Of a DNA stretch of 64,000 nucleotides, positions 37,945-49,737 are shown in pieces (position 1 is the first letter of the stretch; the number at the start of each line of letters is the position of its first letter). The DNA is taken from NCBI GenBank assembly GCA_016710115.1, contig JADJLN010000013.1, positions 18,880-82,879 on the forward strand. The letters run 5' to 3'. Under the pieces are notes generated by a model. That model saw only the letters and a list, made by a program, of their open reading frames with translations. It searched no databases and had not been told where the DNA came from. The translations under genes were made by a program, and so were the position numbers. This stretch comes from Saprospiraceae bacterium. Lineage in GTDB: Bacteria > Bacteroidota > Bacteroidia > Chitinophagales > Saprospiraceae.

Positions 37945-38635
37945 AGAGGGGCGGTGTTGAAATTACAAATCACAAAACACAAATCTCAAACCCGCCTACC
38001 GGCGAGGCAGGTAAACTCCAATGTTCGAAATCCCAATGACCAAAACGTGAGTTTGTTTCGATCATTTGTATTTGGTGCTTTGAATTTATTTGGAATTTGA
38101 TGCTTGGAATTTGGTGATTGTGTTTTGCCTGCCTGCCGGTAGGCAGGGTGCTTCTTACCCCTGTCAGTATCAGGATTTGCAGGATTTGAGGATTTACAGG
38201 ATGAAAGCGCTTTGGTCATTCGAATTTGGTTATTCGAATTTGTTTGAAATTGGCGCTTGTGTTTTGGGGCTTCTTTTTGGCCATTCGAATTCGGTGCTTG
38301 TTATTTATTTGGAATTTGATGCTTGTGTTTGGTGCTTCAGTGTAGAAATACCAAATCACAAATATCAAATCACAAACCCGCCTGCCAGCGAGGCAGGTAA
38401 ATCCCAAATTCAAAAGTCTCAATGTCCAAAACGACAATTTGTTTCGGTCATTCGGGTTTGGTGCTTCATTTTGGAAATCACAAATCTCAAAACACAAATC
38501 ACAAATAATCTCCAATTACCGAAAACCCAATGACCAAAACGTGAATTTGTTTTGTTCATTCTAATTTGGTCATTCTAATTTGGTCATTCGAATTTGTTTG
38601 GAATTTGTTTTTTGGAATTTGTTATTTTTTCCTTT
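37945..38635. repeat. Long 'text-like' repeat region with direct and inverted phrases
   Basis: Built from words such as 'aaatcacaaa', 'gaatttgtttggaattt', 'ggtcattcgaatttgg' and 'cccaaattc', in both orientations, so large parts are mutually complementary. It contains two palindromes related to CCTGCCTGCCGGTAGGCAGG (38128-38148) and CCCGCCTGCCAGCGAGGCAGG (38378-38398). Frames follow the repeats; no gene is called. Confidence 0.85.
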
Positions 38636-41600
38636 TTATCTCACTAGTGTCACATCTCCTCGTCTCACTTCACTGCCCTGTTCTGTCCAGGTCAGCGTGA
38701 TGACATAGGCATAGACCTCCATCGGCTGATCAACGCCCCGGGCGACCCCGTTCCACATGGGATCCTGCCCTGTCTCGTCAAAAACAACCTGACCCCAGCG
38801 ATCGTAAATCCGCATATGGATGACCGCGTCACAATTTTTATACACTCGGAACACATCATTCACTCCGTCGCTATTTGGCGTGAAGACATTGGGAATATCC
38901 CATTCACAGGGACCACAAAATGCAGATACAAGAAAGACACTGTCGACACCAGTCTGCCCGCAGGAATCGGTGACCAGCAAGGTGTACCACCCCTCTGCAG
39001 AAACAGGGCGCTCCAATTCCGGAAAACTGTCCGACCACATCCAGCTGATTGTCCCCTCCGGCAGAAGGGGTTGCAACACATGGAAGGAATCCTGACAGAA
39101 GGTGGTATCCGGTCCCAGATCAGGGATCGGTGGTGGCCACGTATCCACAAAAAGGACAGCCGAGTCCGGTTGCCCGCAGGCATCTGTCAGGATCAGCACA
39201 TAGGTAGTGATCGGTGTGAACGGCCGTTCGAGATCAGGCCAGCCATCTGTCCAGGAAAAAACAGTATTGTCCGGATCGAGATTGACCATGATCCAGGCTG
39301 TATCACCGGCACAGAGGTTCATATTCGTCGACAGATCCGCAACCGGATCCGGGATCACCGTGAGTGTCAGGCAGACCGTACTGTCACAACCGGTCGATCC
39401 GACCGTCGTCCGACACCAGGTTCCCTCCTCCGTAAAGGTTTCCCCGAATAGTATCACCGACTGACCCTCACAGATGGTCATGGCGATATCAGTTGTCAGG
39501 GTATCCCCCACCCGAACCAGTACACACGTGATTTCCAGGCACGAACCGGTCATCCCTGTCGTGTCGCAATACCAGCCCGCTTCTGTCACCGTCTGCCCGA
39601 ACAGATCGATCGATTCGCCAGGGACAAAGGGCGACCGTATCCCGGTGGATCACTTCCTTTTCTTCCGGAACCACCACCGTCTTCACCACCCCCGTACACC
39701 CGAGGCTGTCCGTTCCTGTTACCGTCAACATCACTGTCTCTGCAACAGGTACCAACACGGACGAACAGTTCGGATTGAGACAGATGACTGAAGCCACCGG
39801 CTCCCAGGTACAGCCCACATCCGGAAGGACAGTCAGTTGAAGGGTATCACCAATGCATGCCCGCACCGTATCGGACAGCCCGTTCAACAACAGTGAATCC
39901 TGGAACCGGACGGATACCGTAGATGCCGTCGCGCAGTACCCGTTATTCATCTCCACCAGAAAATCAAAATCCTGAGGCACGATAACAGTGGGATTCGGCA
40001 CCGTCGGATTATTCAACCGTCCACCTGCATTTTTCCAGAAATACACGACTCCGGGCACCACCGGCAGGGACAGGACGGGGGTAGTTCCCGCACAGAAGAG
40101 GTATTCCCCTGCAATATCCGGCAGTGTGAGCACTGTCACGACAGTCGTATCTGTTTCTACACATCCGGCGCCATCCGTAATGGTCACACTGTAGGTACTG
40201 GTGATCTCCGGGACCATGAGGGCCACCTGTCCTGCTCCGGGCAGGATCTCCGGTCCCGACCAGGTCCAGCTGGCTGCCGGTGTGGTGAGCAGTGTCGCCG
40301 TATCTCCCGCACAAACAGTCGCACTCCCCGTCAACAATGCCGGTTTCGGATAGACATCGACGATCCATTCATGGATCAGCTGGCACCCCGGTTCGGGCGA
40401 GACCTGGGCGAGCAGGACTGCCGATTCGATATTGGTTCCGGTATTGATCTGGTGATACCACGGCATGGTGCAATCCGTACAGCTCAAACCGGCTCCCGTC
40501 CATACCACCGGCACGCCTCCCGGCAGGGTGCCACCCAACTGGACGGAATCCGCCCAACAGAGTTCAAGCCGATCCATCGCCGCAAATGTCGCCGGTGTCT
40601 CCAGTGGTCGAAAGACCGAGCCACAGGTACAGTTGGCGTCTTCATCGATCCGGACAAGGACCCTGCACCACTCCAGTGGCTGCAGGTCGAGCGGACCGAA
40701 AATGACCGTTGTCGAACCAGAACCTGAAATCGTGAATGGGCGAACCTCTTTCAATACATCCCCGGACGAAACAGTTCCGTCTCCATCCAGGTCCAACCAG
40801 AGTTCAATCTCCCCTTCTCCGGGATCCTTTCCAGTGATCTGCGTAATGACCGCTTCGACTCCGGTTCCTGAAAACCAGGGCACGGTTTTCACGGACGGAA
40901 TGAGATATTCCGGCCGCTCTACAGTCACCGGGACATAGCGGCTTCCTGTAATGGTTTCGATGCCACATTCCTGCCCGGTCGTTTCACAGATCGCCTTCGT
41001 ATTGACGGTGGTGTACACCGGGATCAACAAGGGCGCGCAAGGTGCGTCAGGTGACAGGGTCAAAGACAGGGACACCGTTGTCAGAGGAAGATCCGGATCC
41101 AGTTTCCAGATCAGCCTGTTGCCCTGGAACAGCGGTTCCTGTTGGATCAGGTTGGTCATGGTCGATCCGGGCAGGTAACCGAACCCTGCAGGCAATTCGA
41201 CCGTCAATGAACCGGGATCCGTCCCCATTGGACCGGCAGGAATGCTGATCTCGAGAGTGAAATTTTCCTGGCAGGTTGCCGTATCCGTCAGACTGACGGC
41301 AATATCCAGCCCGAAAGGAGGCGACGTTCCGGTGATGGTATAGAGTCCGGACAGTTTGGTGACAATATTGGTCGGTCGTTCACAGACCTGTTCGCCACGA
41401 AAGGAATAGATCAGTTTTGTGCCGGAGATAAATCCGCATTCTGTCAGCGTCTGAAACTCCAGGTCAAACGTATTGTCTGGTGTACTGAGCTCGCCAGGCA
41501 GCCCCCCCGCCAATTGTGCAACCAGTGAATCGATGATCCATTCCAGGCGCCCGTCCGGCAAGATGTCCGGGTCATCAATCGGAATCAGACTGCCAGTCCC

Positions 41601-44600
41601 TGCAGGCCATCTGACAGCGGATGTCCCGGGGATATAGTTCAGGCCCTTGGGCAGAACCGCCGTGATGGTCAGCAGGTACACAGCGCCCAGTTCAGCATCG
41701 GTATGCAGAGAATGGCTGATGGGCATTGGCGTACACAGATCCGCTGTGATATTCACTGTATCGGGCATCATTTCCAGCTGCCCTGGTGGACTGTAGAATC
41801 CACAGGAATCCCAGTCGGACCGGCAGGTTACATCAAGATCCGTGGAGTCACAACTCCACCCCAGTCAAAGTAGATCTTCTCATGGTCGCAACTGGTGTTG
41901 GTCCCGGTGAGGCGAAGGCGGAGTGTATCGCAAACTCCCACTTCACCCAGGCGGAACCGGTCATCAATGAAGGGATAGACCTGTCCGGTCACCACATTCG
42001 TCAGGGTGAGGTTTTCCAGGGCTTGATGGGATACAGTGGGTTTCATCCAGGTGTTCCGCATGGGCACCAGGTTGTCAGTGGCCGGGAAACAATTGGCCAC
42101 CAGAATATCCCAGCCAACCTCGTTGGTGAAAAACGACTGGATACATTCGACAATATGCCATGTTGGTACGGTTCGCTCCTGCGGGAACAGCCGGAATTTG
42201 GTGAATTCGGTTTCTTTCTCGAGGCTCCGGTCGGCATAGGTTCGCATCGTTGCCCGGATGCGTGTTGGCTTGCCGCCAGTCTGACGTTCGCAGGATGCCG
42301 ACCGCATGTCCAGTTCGAGATAATATACATTGTCTTCCTCCTGCCAACCCGCTATGGCCGGATTCATTTCCAGGCAAAAATTCCCGGGACCGGAAGAAGT
42401 GACTGTCAAAGGCAGGTTGACCGTCGTGAATTTCCCATTGATCCGGACCTGCACCACCCGGGCCGAATCGACCACAAAATCCTGCCCATCGAGACAGAAC
42501 GTCAACACAGAATCGATCAGCGTTCGGTATTCATTGGAAAGAAATTGGTCAGTATGCCGTATTCCAATGCCATCCCTGTCATGATGGGCTCCTGACATAT
42601 AGGGAAGGCTTCTGCATTGGGCAAAAGATCAGCGTCGATACAGGTATAGGCCATTTTATCCTGGGGACAGGGACACACTTTCCGCTCGATCACATCCGAA
42701 AACGGCCCATTGAAGACAAATGCATTGCTTTGCGCTCCGATGTCCACAGCAAACCGTTGGTAGGACGGTGGATAGGGGCGGAATATCCGGTCGAGGCGAT
42801 AGAAACAGGACAGACGAAGGGTATCTCCGTCTCCGATGCGAAATCCCTCAGGCACCTCGGGGTGTGCCGCCGCCAGGCTGTCGAAATGTACCGAAAACCA
42901 GAGCAGGCTGTCATACGGGTTGAATTCGATCTGGACCGGCACATCGAAGGACAGGCCCGTTACGGGATCCTTTACCTCCAGGTGGTTGTAGAGGTTTTTG
43001 AATCCACTCAACAGGTCCAGAAATTCCTCCGGGGTTTTATCCGGCGGGATGGGAAAGCCGCCCCGATTGCCAAACAAGAGGCGGATCCAGACAGATTCGA
43101 AAGATGCCGTCGAGTCCTCCCCCCGAACCACGCCATCGACCAGCAGGCGGATGGTATCGCCAGGCATAGCACGATCCGTCCGGATCTTGGAAAAGTCCAG
43201 TTGCCCTCCCGGATCCGGGAGATAGTCGTTGTCATTGTCGGGCAAACCGAAGCTGACCCGTTCCATGGTCAGGATATGGTCAAGGAATTCGGTGAGTGTG
43301 TCCGGGCATTCCCCATTGAAACAGTTCACGCCGAAATCACGACCCAGACAGAGCCGCGGGTTGAATCCTTGCGGACAATCTTCGCCGATAAGAAAGGAGA
43401 CCTCTGCACCCAGACTGATCTTGGACACCGGACCCTGGCATTTGTCCTCGCAGTTGGAAATCAGGCTGTATTCACAGGGGATGTCGGTGCAGATACTGTC
43501 ACAGATCAACTGCACAAAAATGGGGATCATCGCCGTGTCAACCGGCATTGGCAACGGGTATTTCAGATGGATCTTCTGCCCCTTGTCGACATACACCATT
43601 TTTTTTTCCAGGGGTGGAATGCCATCCACCAGGAAACTCGAATCCTGGAGCACAAAACCACAGGGAAGAAAGAGATCTGCGGTCCATCCTGCACCGGATT
43701 GATCAAACAGGCCCGGCGGGATGGTCAGAAAAAGCTGCAGTTGCTGACCATCTTCGATCAGACCGCCTGACTGACCTGTCAGACCGAGGCCAGCCGTGTA
43801 CAGCGGGTTGTTGTTGAAAATGGAATCCTTGATCGAAAAATACTGATCACCCGGTGCTGCGCAGGTCTTTTCATAGACCAGTGTCCACACCCAACCGCCT
43901 TCAAACAGGGTGCAAGAGGCCGGGGCACAGATATGCAGGTCAAACGGTACACGCAGTGTCTGGCCTGGGCCCAGTGGCGGAAGGAAGAATCGGATGCCTT
44001 TGGCAATCTGTTCGCCACAGGGAGACTGGAGGGTATCTCGTTTCAGGCTGTCGGGCAAAACAGGCTGGCCATCCAACTGCCAGGAAAAGGAAGCTGGTAC
44101 AAAACCGACGTTGGCATCAAAAACAATCTCGACCGCCAGTTCGATCCCGGTCATGGTTGAATACTTGCTGGTGTTTTTCACCGTCCATTCCTGGGCGTAA
44201 TTCTCACCATCATAACAAATAGGATCGGAAGTCGTCACGACAATGGAATCGACACGCCCCTTTTCAGGTAGTGGCTCGATGTGGACCAGGGCGATCACCT
44301 CGGCTGCCTGACATTCCGAGGTGCCACAGCCCCACCAGGCCCGGATGGTCGAGAGTGCATCCGGATGGTCAAAGGAACAATCGGTGATCAGGATGGATTC
44401 GGTCAGGACGATCTCCTCATTGAAATCCAGCCAGCCATCATGATTACCGACCGCCTGAAAGTCGGCCGATCCGATGATGCGAACCAGGGATTGCGGAGCT
44501 GACCCTCCGTCGGTCCCATTGGGAGACGTAATGGCCAGTTTGTCGGCATAGACATCCGTAAACCGGAACGATGCCAATCTGCCGATTCGGGTGTTGCGCA

Positions 44601-45132
44601 CGGTGATGGTGCGGACAATGGTCTGCCCCTGCGCCGCTGTCATTGTACTGTTGACCACTTTGGTAATGACCAGTCGCGGGGTTTCGACGTTGTAGGGATC
44701 GGATGGAAAGGATACGGTCGAGCCATTCACAATCAGGCTGACAGTGGTATTCATGACCTCACCTGCTGCAAGACAGGGAAGGACATCGCAGGTGATGAAC
44801 AGATCCATCGAGATCGCGATGACACTGCCGGGCTGGACATCATCCACCTGGAACACCGGATGCTGAAGGTCACTCAGGTCATCCTCTAGGATGCCGGCCA
44901 CGGAACCCGGGACATACTGAAATCCGCATGGCAGATGCACCGTCACGGCCACCTGGTCGAGGACATCCTGCCCGGTGTGGATGAGGGTCATCGCCTGCGT
45001 ATGCTCCTGGCACACGACGGGCACTTCCGTCAACGAGGAGTAGACGATGGTCTGGCTGTACAGGTCCTGCGTAATCAGCAACAGGACAAATAGGCAAACC
45101 CGATGAGGGAGGGAATTTCGGAGCATGTTCAT
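38636..45132 (-). CDS. Giant T9SS type B surface protein (three frameshifts)
   Basis: About 2,165 residues when the four consecutive frames are joined. Signal peptide ~1-26 (VCLFVLLLITQDLYSQ). The bulk consists of repeated beta-sandwich, DUF11-like and SprB-like modules with many 'DTV.L' turns and Cys pairs (TVCAGDTATLLTTPAASWTWSG). The C-terminus has VFTPNSDGVNDVFRVY and IYDRWGQVVFDETGQDPMWNG, the T9SS type B (CHU_C) signature associated with gliding adhesins. Frames break at ~42545 (TTTCTTTCC), ~41855 (GGGGTGG) and ~39625 (CCC); each join restores a plausible module. Probably a cell-surface adhesin. Confidence 0.88.
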
Positions 45133-45164
45133 GATTCGACACTGTTCCTTCCCAAAATAGGAAA

Positions 45165-45540
45165 AAGGCGAAAATCGGAAAGCGGAAGGCGGAAATCGGA
45201 AAGCGGAAGGCGGAAGAAACTTTGAGACGGAGAGATTATTTTCTCAATTTCTTAGTGGCCTCCTCTTTTTCTCAGTATGCGTTTGAGCTCTACAACTTCC
45301 ATTTAATCCACCATTCAAATCTCCTTAGTGACTTAGTGGTGAATCGAGACTGTGAGACTGTGAGACTTTGAGACTTTGAGACTTTGAAACTATTTCCTCA
45401 ATTTCTTAGTGGTCTTCTCTTTTCTTCAGAACGCATTTAAGCACTATCATTAAACTTTAATACACCATTCCATCCTCCTTAGTGTCTTAGTGGTGAATCG
45501 AGACTGTGAGACTTTGAGACGGAGAGACTCAGAGATTATT
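45165..45540. repeat. Three diverged copies of a ~120-bp text-like repeat
   Basis: The phrases 'ctcaatttcttagtggcctcctctt', 'tctcagtatgcgtttgagctcta' and 'gagactttgagac' recur three times (about 45215-45295, 45385-45465, 45515-45590), preceded by 'ggaaagcggaaggc' words at 45165-45220. The last copy overlaps the 3' end of the next gene. No gene in this stretch. Confidence 0.8.
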
Positions 45541-45589
45541 TCCTCAATTTCTTAGCAACCTCCTCTTTTTCTCAGTCTGCGTTTGAGCT

Positions 45590-47584
45590 CTATTGTCCAA
45601 CCACAATTTTGTCCACAACCCAGGCCCCTGACGCCTGATCCCGGATCTCAGCAAATACGTCCCGGAAGAGAAAGAGGCGACAGAAATGGTTTTCGGATCG
45701 GTTGACTGATACAGGAGCTCACCGGTCATTTGATAAATCGACACCGGTAGTGCAGGTCCCCGGACATCGATCACCAATTCATCGATGGCCGGATTGGGAT
45801 AGACGCGGACGACCGCATGGTCCAGCCGGTGCAGGGAGGACACCAGGTCCATCCCATCACAATCCTCATCGATGCCATTATTCGGAATTTCATCGGCATC
45901 TGGATTGATATTCGGATCAGTATCGTCACAATCATCGGCGAGGAGAAAACCATCCTGATCCAGATCATCATCCAGAGTGGCCGGGTTGCAGTCATCATCC
46001 AGACCATTGTACACCATTTCCGTTTGACCCGGATTCATTTGATCATTGTCATCTGCGCAGTCCACATAGGAATTGTATCCGTCGCCATCTGCATCGACGA
46101 GGGTACTGCAATCCGGCGCTGTACCTTCCAGGTACATCAGCGTCCAGGCCGTTTCGTACCCGATCTTGTGACAAACCCAGGTGCGCCATTCCGCCGAACC
46201 CGGATCCGCCGGCTCATCGCCCACCACACAGGTCCGGTTGAGCAGTGTATACATGTAGGCCGCGATGGCCTTGTTAAGGATCATTGTGCATATGCCAGGC
46301 ATCACCGTAGGCGGATTGACCCGGGATCACCTCCCGGATCTGAGCGAAGAGGGTGCGGATCGGAATGGCGCGGGCATAGGGCAGCTCACCCTGCTCCACC
46401 ATATACCGGGCCACCCCGACATCGGTATCGTTGAGCGTGCCACTCTGCCGCCTGTCCAGTCCATACAACATGGACTCATTGCCGGTATTGCCATTATCCT
46501 GCATGGGGAATCCGAAGGAAAAATCGAATAAAGCCGGATTGACCTTGTAGCGCTTGTCGGGTTCGAAATTGGTGTTGGCGCGCCCGTAATTCAGGTCGAT
46601 GGGCGAAGGGCCCCCATTCTGCAGGGTTTTGGGCGACTGGTTGAAGACCCACACCAGACCGTTCTTAATGCCATTCTCCGAGCTGGTGCCTGTATGGTTG
46701 TAGTTGATGACGGGATCGCCAATATCACAACTCCGGAACGGTGAGTCAAACAGGGGAATACCGGAATAATGCACCTTATTCGATGCGTTCATGGCTGTCG
46801 AAATGGCCACATACGCCAATTCATCATCATAGCTATATTCGGAGTCGGAAGCATTCTGCCCGCTGATCCGGGTATAGATACTTGCGGCGGTGACGTACGC
46901 GCCATTCGGTGTGGGCTGTGTGCTGGAAATATCTTTCTTGTTGGCTGGCAAGACATCCCAGGCGAGGGCAGCCGGAATAACGGACAGCTCCACGGTTGCT
47001 CCGTCGGCAGTGCGGTAGGTAAACTCTTCCAGATGCCCCATCGACGCACCGGACGAGGCATCTTCAGGCCAGACCATGAGCAGCAGCGGGATGGCACCTC
47101 CTTCGGCTACCTGGGCAGCGATCTTGTTCACGCCCAGAGCATAGTAGCCGGGAATGGTGGAGATGATATACGGGTCTGCTCCGATGACCACATAATCCCA
47201 GTCGAAGTCACCCTCTCCGCGCAGGTTGTCCATGCGGGCCTCCCGGCCATCCGGCCAGTAGTAGTACTGGACAAGCGAATGGCTGTGATGGATCCAGTCG
47301 TAAGTGGTCCCGGCCTGCCCCAACCCCACGGTCACGGATTTGATCAAATGGATATCCTCCGCCACCACATTGACATCCATGGAAATGGACCCATCAGCAG
47401 ACAGGATATTCTGCAATTCAATGGCCACCTGATTTGGCGAAAACCCCTTGTCGCCATTGATCGAACCGGTGGTGCCGAGGACGAGGATATGTACATTGCC
47501 ATCCCCGTTGACATCGAGAATACCCGGATTATTGACAAGCCGCTCAATGCTCGCTTCTGCCTGGATACCGGTGATGGCGATCAT
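45590..47584 (-). CDS. Secreted SGNH-like protein with MopE metal-binding repeats and T9SS domain (two frameshifts)
   Basis: N-terminal ~1-430 resembles Bacteroidota SGNH/GDSL-like secreted proteins (HSHSLVQYYYWP, FDWDYVVIGADPY, AIPLLLMVWPEDAS), though a canonical GDS serine motif is not seen. Next come calcium/copper-type MopE repeats: DADGDGYNSYVDCADDND, NGLDDDCNP, DQDGFLLADDCDDTDPNI, NGIDEDCDG. The end is a type A sorting domain (VVRVYPNPAIDELVIDVRG). Shifts occur at ~46285 (after GDAWHMHN) and ~45640, where the other frame gives DQASGAWVVDKIVVGQ and stops at 45590. No good start: the ATG at 47584 gives a shortened signal; an upstream ATG in another frame (MPPS...) may be the true one. Confidence 0.78.
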
Positions 47585-47775
47585 CGTCAGGAAAATCAGG
47601 ATGGCGGCATAAGGGGTGGGGAAGAATGATTTGGGGTGGAGAGGCTTAGTTATTAGGCGTCAAAATTTTGAAAAGGCCCCTAGCATCTATATCGTCTCCA
47701 TCCCGAGGATGCTGCCGAGGGGCAATTAAATTTAAATACAAACCCGACAAGGTACAAAGTCGAAGTTAGGTAAAG

Positions 47776-48390
47776 TTACTGATTGTCAATACAGTTCGCT
47801 CCACTGGCAGTATTGTCAAGAATAGTCGGATTATCCCTCATATCCTTATATTGAAGATCAGAAATTTTTTTTGAGTTGAAAAATTTTTCCTGGTGTTCGT
47901 CTGATAATCTATTGAAGGCCGATACACATAATTCCAATAAATCAAGTAAGTAAATTGTAGAAATTACATCTTCTCCATTGTCATTCTTTGATATTTCATA
48001 CCACTTGCCGGTTGTAGACTTGGGCTTCATAATATAATTAAATGGCAAAGCCAGATTATGAGTCAGCCTGCTACGAAACGTTTCGTATAGGTTGTCTAAG
48101 ATATTATAGTCAATATTTTGATTGGAAAAATAATGCGAATTTAGAATAGCGAAGGTCTTCTTGTCAGTATCAATTTTAATTTCCGAAATCTTGCTATTGA
48201 AAAACAAATTGCCAAAAGCATTAACGATAGAAAACAGTAGAATTGCACTTGGATACCCTAAACACCCTTCGCTTTCGTTCCACATGCTGCTTTTTACCCT
48301 TTTACTATAATTAATTAGAAGTCGAACAGATTCTAGCGTTTCTTCAATAGCTTCCCTATGAAGTAAAAACTTATCGCCGTGTATTGCCAT
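47776..48390 (-). CDS. HEPN-like protein of unknown function, AT-rich
   Basis: 204 residues, mostly helical, no signal peptide or membrane helix. YETFRSRLTHNLALP (R106-x4-H111) is a candidate HEPN RNase motif; the surrounding 'LY..R..L.H...LP' pattern is common in small helical HEPN-type proteins, but this is inference. The gene is clearly richer in A/T and in Lys/Asn codons than both neighbours, suggesting horizontal transfer. No partner antitoxin is adjacent: the WYL gene is the next one on the same strand, 224 bp upstream. Confidence 0.6.
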   Translation of the reverse strand: MAIHGDKFLLHREAIEETLESVRLLINYSKRVKSSMWNESEGCLGYPSAILLFSIVNAFGNLFFNSKISEIKIDTDKKTFAILNSHYFSNQNIDYNILDNLYETFRSRLTHNLALPFNYIMKPKSTTGKWYEISKNDNGEDVISTIYLLDLLELCVSAFNRLSDEHQEKFFNSKKISDLQYKDMRDNPTILDNTASGANCIDNQ

Positions 48391-48614
48391 GCTTATTAAT
48401 GTTACCTAACTCCATTAAAAGTTCTCGCCCCACAACACAACATTTCAAGGTCACACCGTTGGATTTCTATCCTACGGGATGTGAGGCCCTACTCAACCTC
48501 AAGAAAACGCTCTTCACTAGCACCGTCATGGCATCGACATGGATTCCTTCCAAATATACTGGTTTCACGCTAGTGGACCAAGTCCAGTGTCCTGGATCCG
48601 GATCGTTGAGCGAA
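48391..48614. other. Short non-coding gap
   Basis: Between the HEPN-like and WYL genes. No terminator with T tail, repeat or gene was recognised. A plus-strand frame (48384-48977) runs through it but mostly overlaps the WYL gene in antisense and looks like a shadow. Confidence 0.4.
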
Positions 48615-49652
48615 TTACATTTTTTGTCCGTCATGGCTCCCACCACCATGCATGTGGTAGGCCTGTTCATACTTTTTTCGCAGTCGGGTGCGCAAGGATG
48701 CAGGTTCGAGGACCTCGATCGCACCTGCAAATCCCAGGAGGAGGCGCTCCTTCTCCAGGTTGTCGTGCACATACAGACTGATGGTGATGCTGCCGTCAGC
48801 ATGAGTCTCCAGCAGGTTCTGGGATCTGTGAAATGGCTTGGTCAGCACATAGGGAGCATTGGCTCTGTCCACACGCAGGACGATCTCGATCAGATCTTCA
48901 TCCCGCAAGACCGTGACACCATAGGTGTTCTTGTAATACCTGTCCGGATCAAAATCATCCAGTTGATAGTCGGCTGAAAGATCGACCTCCACCTTTTGCA
49001 TCCGGTCGAGCGCCAGGGTCCGGATGCCGGGCATCCCTTCCCGCTTGCCCACCAGAAACCACCGGTTGTTGTACTCCTTCAGGATGTACCCATGAAAATT
49101 GTAGGTCAGCGGCGCCGGGGCGGTGAAGGATTGATAGGTGATCCGTAGCACGATCTTCTTCACGATGGCCTGATACAGTACGTCCAGATGCTCCAGTCCT
49201 TTCAGATGCTCGTTCCTGTCAATATGGATGATGGGCTGCCGGTTGGCTGATGCATTGTAAATCCGGTCTTCCAGCTTCTGAAGCACCCCGTTGAGCTCTT
49301 CAAACAGGGAAAATTTCGTGAACTGCCGGAGCATTTCTACTGATTCGGTCAGCACATCCATGTCCGTTTGCGTCAGAGGGATGTCAGTGATGGAGTAATC
49401 AGGGTCGGCATAGGTATAGTACTTTTTATCCACCACAACAATGGGCGCATGGTACCCCAGTTTGTCACCGCGCATGAGCTGGATGTCGAGTTGCACCGTC
49501 CTTTTACTGACCAGTGAAGCCTTTCCCTCATACTCCGCCAGCGCTTCCGAACAGGCCGCGACGAGGTCATCCAGGGTCCATTTCCGATACCGGTTCTGCA
49601 GGCACTTATCGATGGTGCGATACCGGATCAATGCATTCTTGTTCCACGCCAT
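48615..49652 (-). CDS. WYL-domain transcriptional regulator
   Basis: 345-residue DNA-binding regulator. N-terminal wHTH-like ~1-85 (ALIRYRTIDKCLQNRYRKWTLDDLVAAC, SVSKRTVQLDIQLMRG-type pattern), then the WYL domain ~150-230 with FHGYILKEYNNRWFLVGKREG and TLALDRMQKVEV, and the C-terminal WCX extension ending at a basic helix. WYL proteins bind nucleic-acid-related ligands and control stress or defence operons. It is divergent from rtcB, with 85 bp between starts, and is the obvious candidate to regulate it. Confidence 0.9.
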   Translation of the reverse strand: MAWNKNALIRYRTIDKCLQNRYRKWTLDDLVAACSEALAEYEGKASLVSKRTVQLDIQLMRGDKLGYHAPIVVVDKKYYTYADPDYSITDIPLTQTDMDVLTESVEMLRQFTKFSLFEELNGVLQKLEDRIYNASANRQPIIHIDRNEHLKGLEHLDVLYQAIVKKIVLRITYQSFTAPAPLTYNFHGYILKEYNNRWFLVGKREGMPGIRTLALDRMQKVEVDLSADYQLDDFDPDRYYKNTYGVTVLRDEDLIEIVLRVDRANAPYVLTKPFHRSQNLLETHADGSITISLYVHDNLEKERLLLGFAGAIEVLEPASLRTRLRKKYEQAYHMHGGGSHDGQKM

Positions 49653-49737
49653 TCACCCAAGATAACCCGATTGTTACATGTACGCAAAATAGTTGCGCAC
49701 ACGTTGGGTATCCTTGCATTCACAACGACAATCCAAC

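Noticed and set aside
42730..43770. 346-codon plus-strand frame inside the giant surface protein
   Set aside because: Antisense shadow; the minus strand has continuous adhesin-type sequence.
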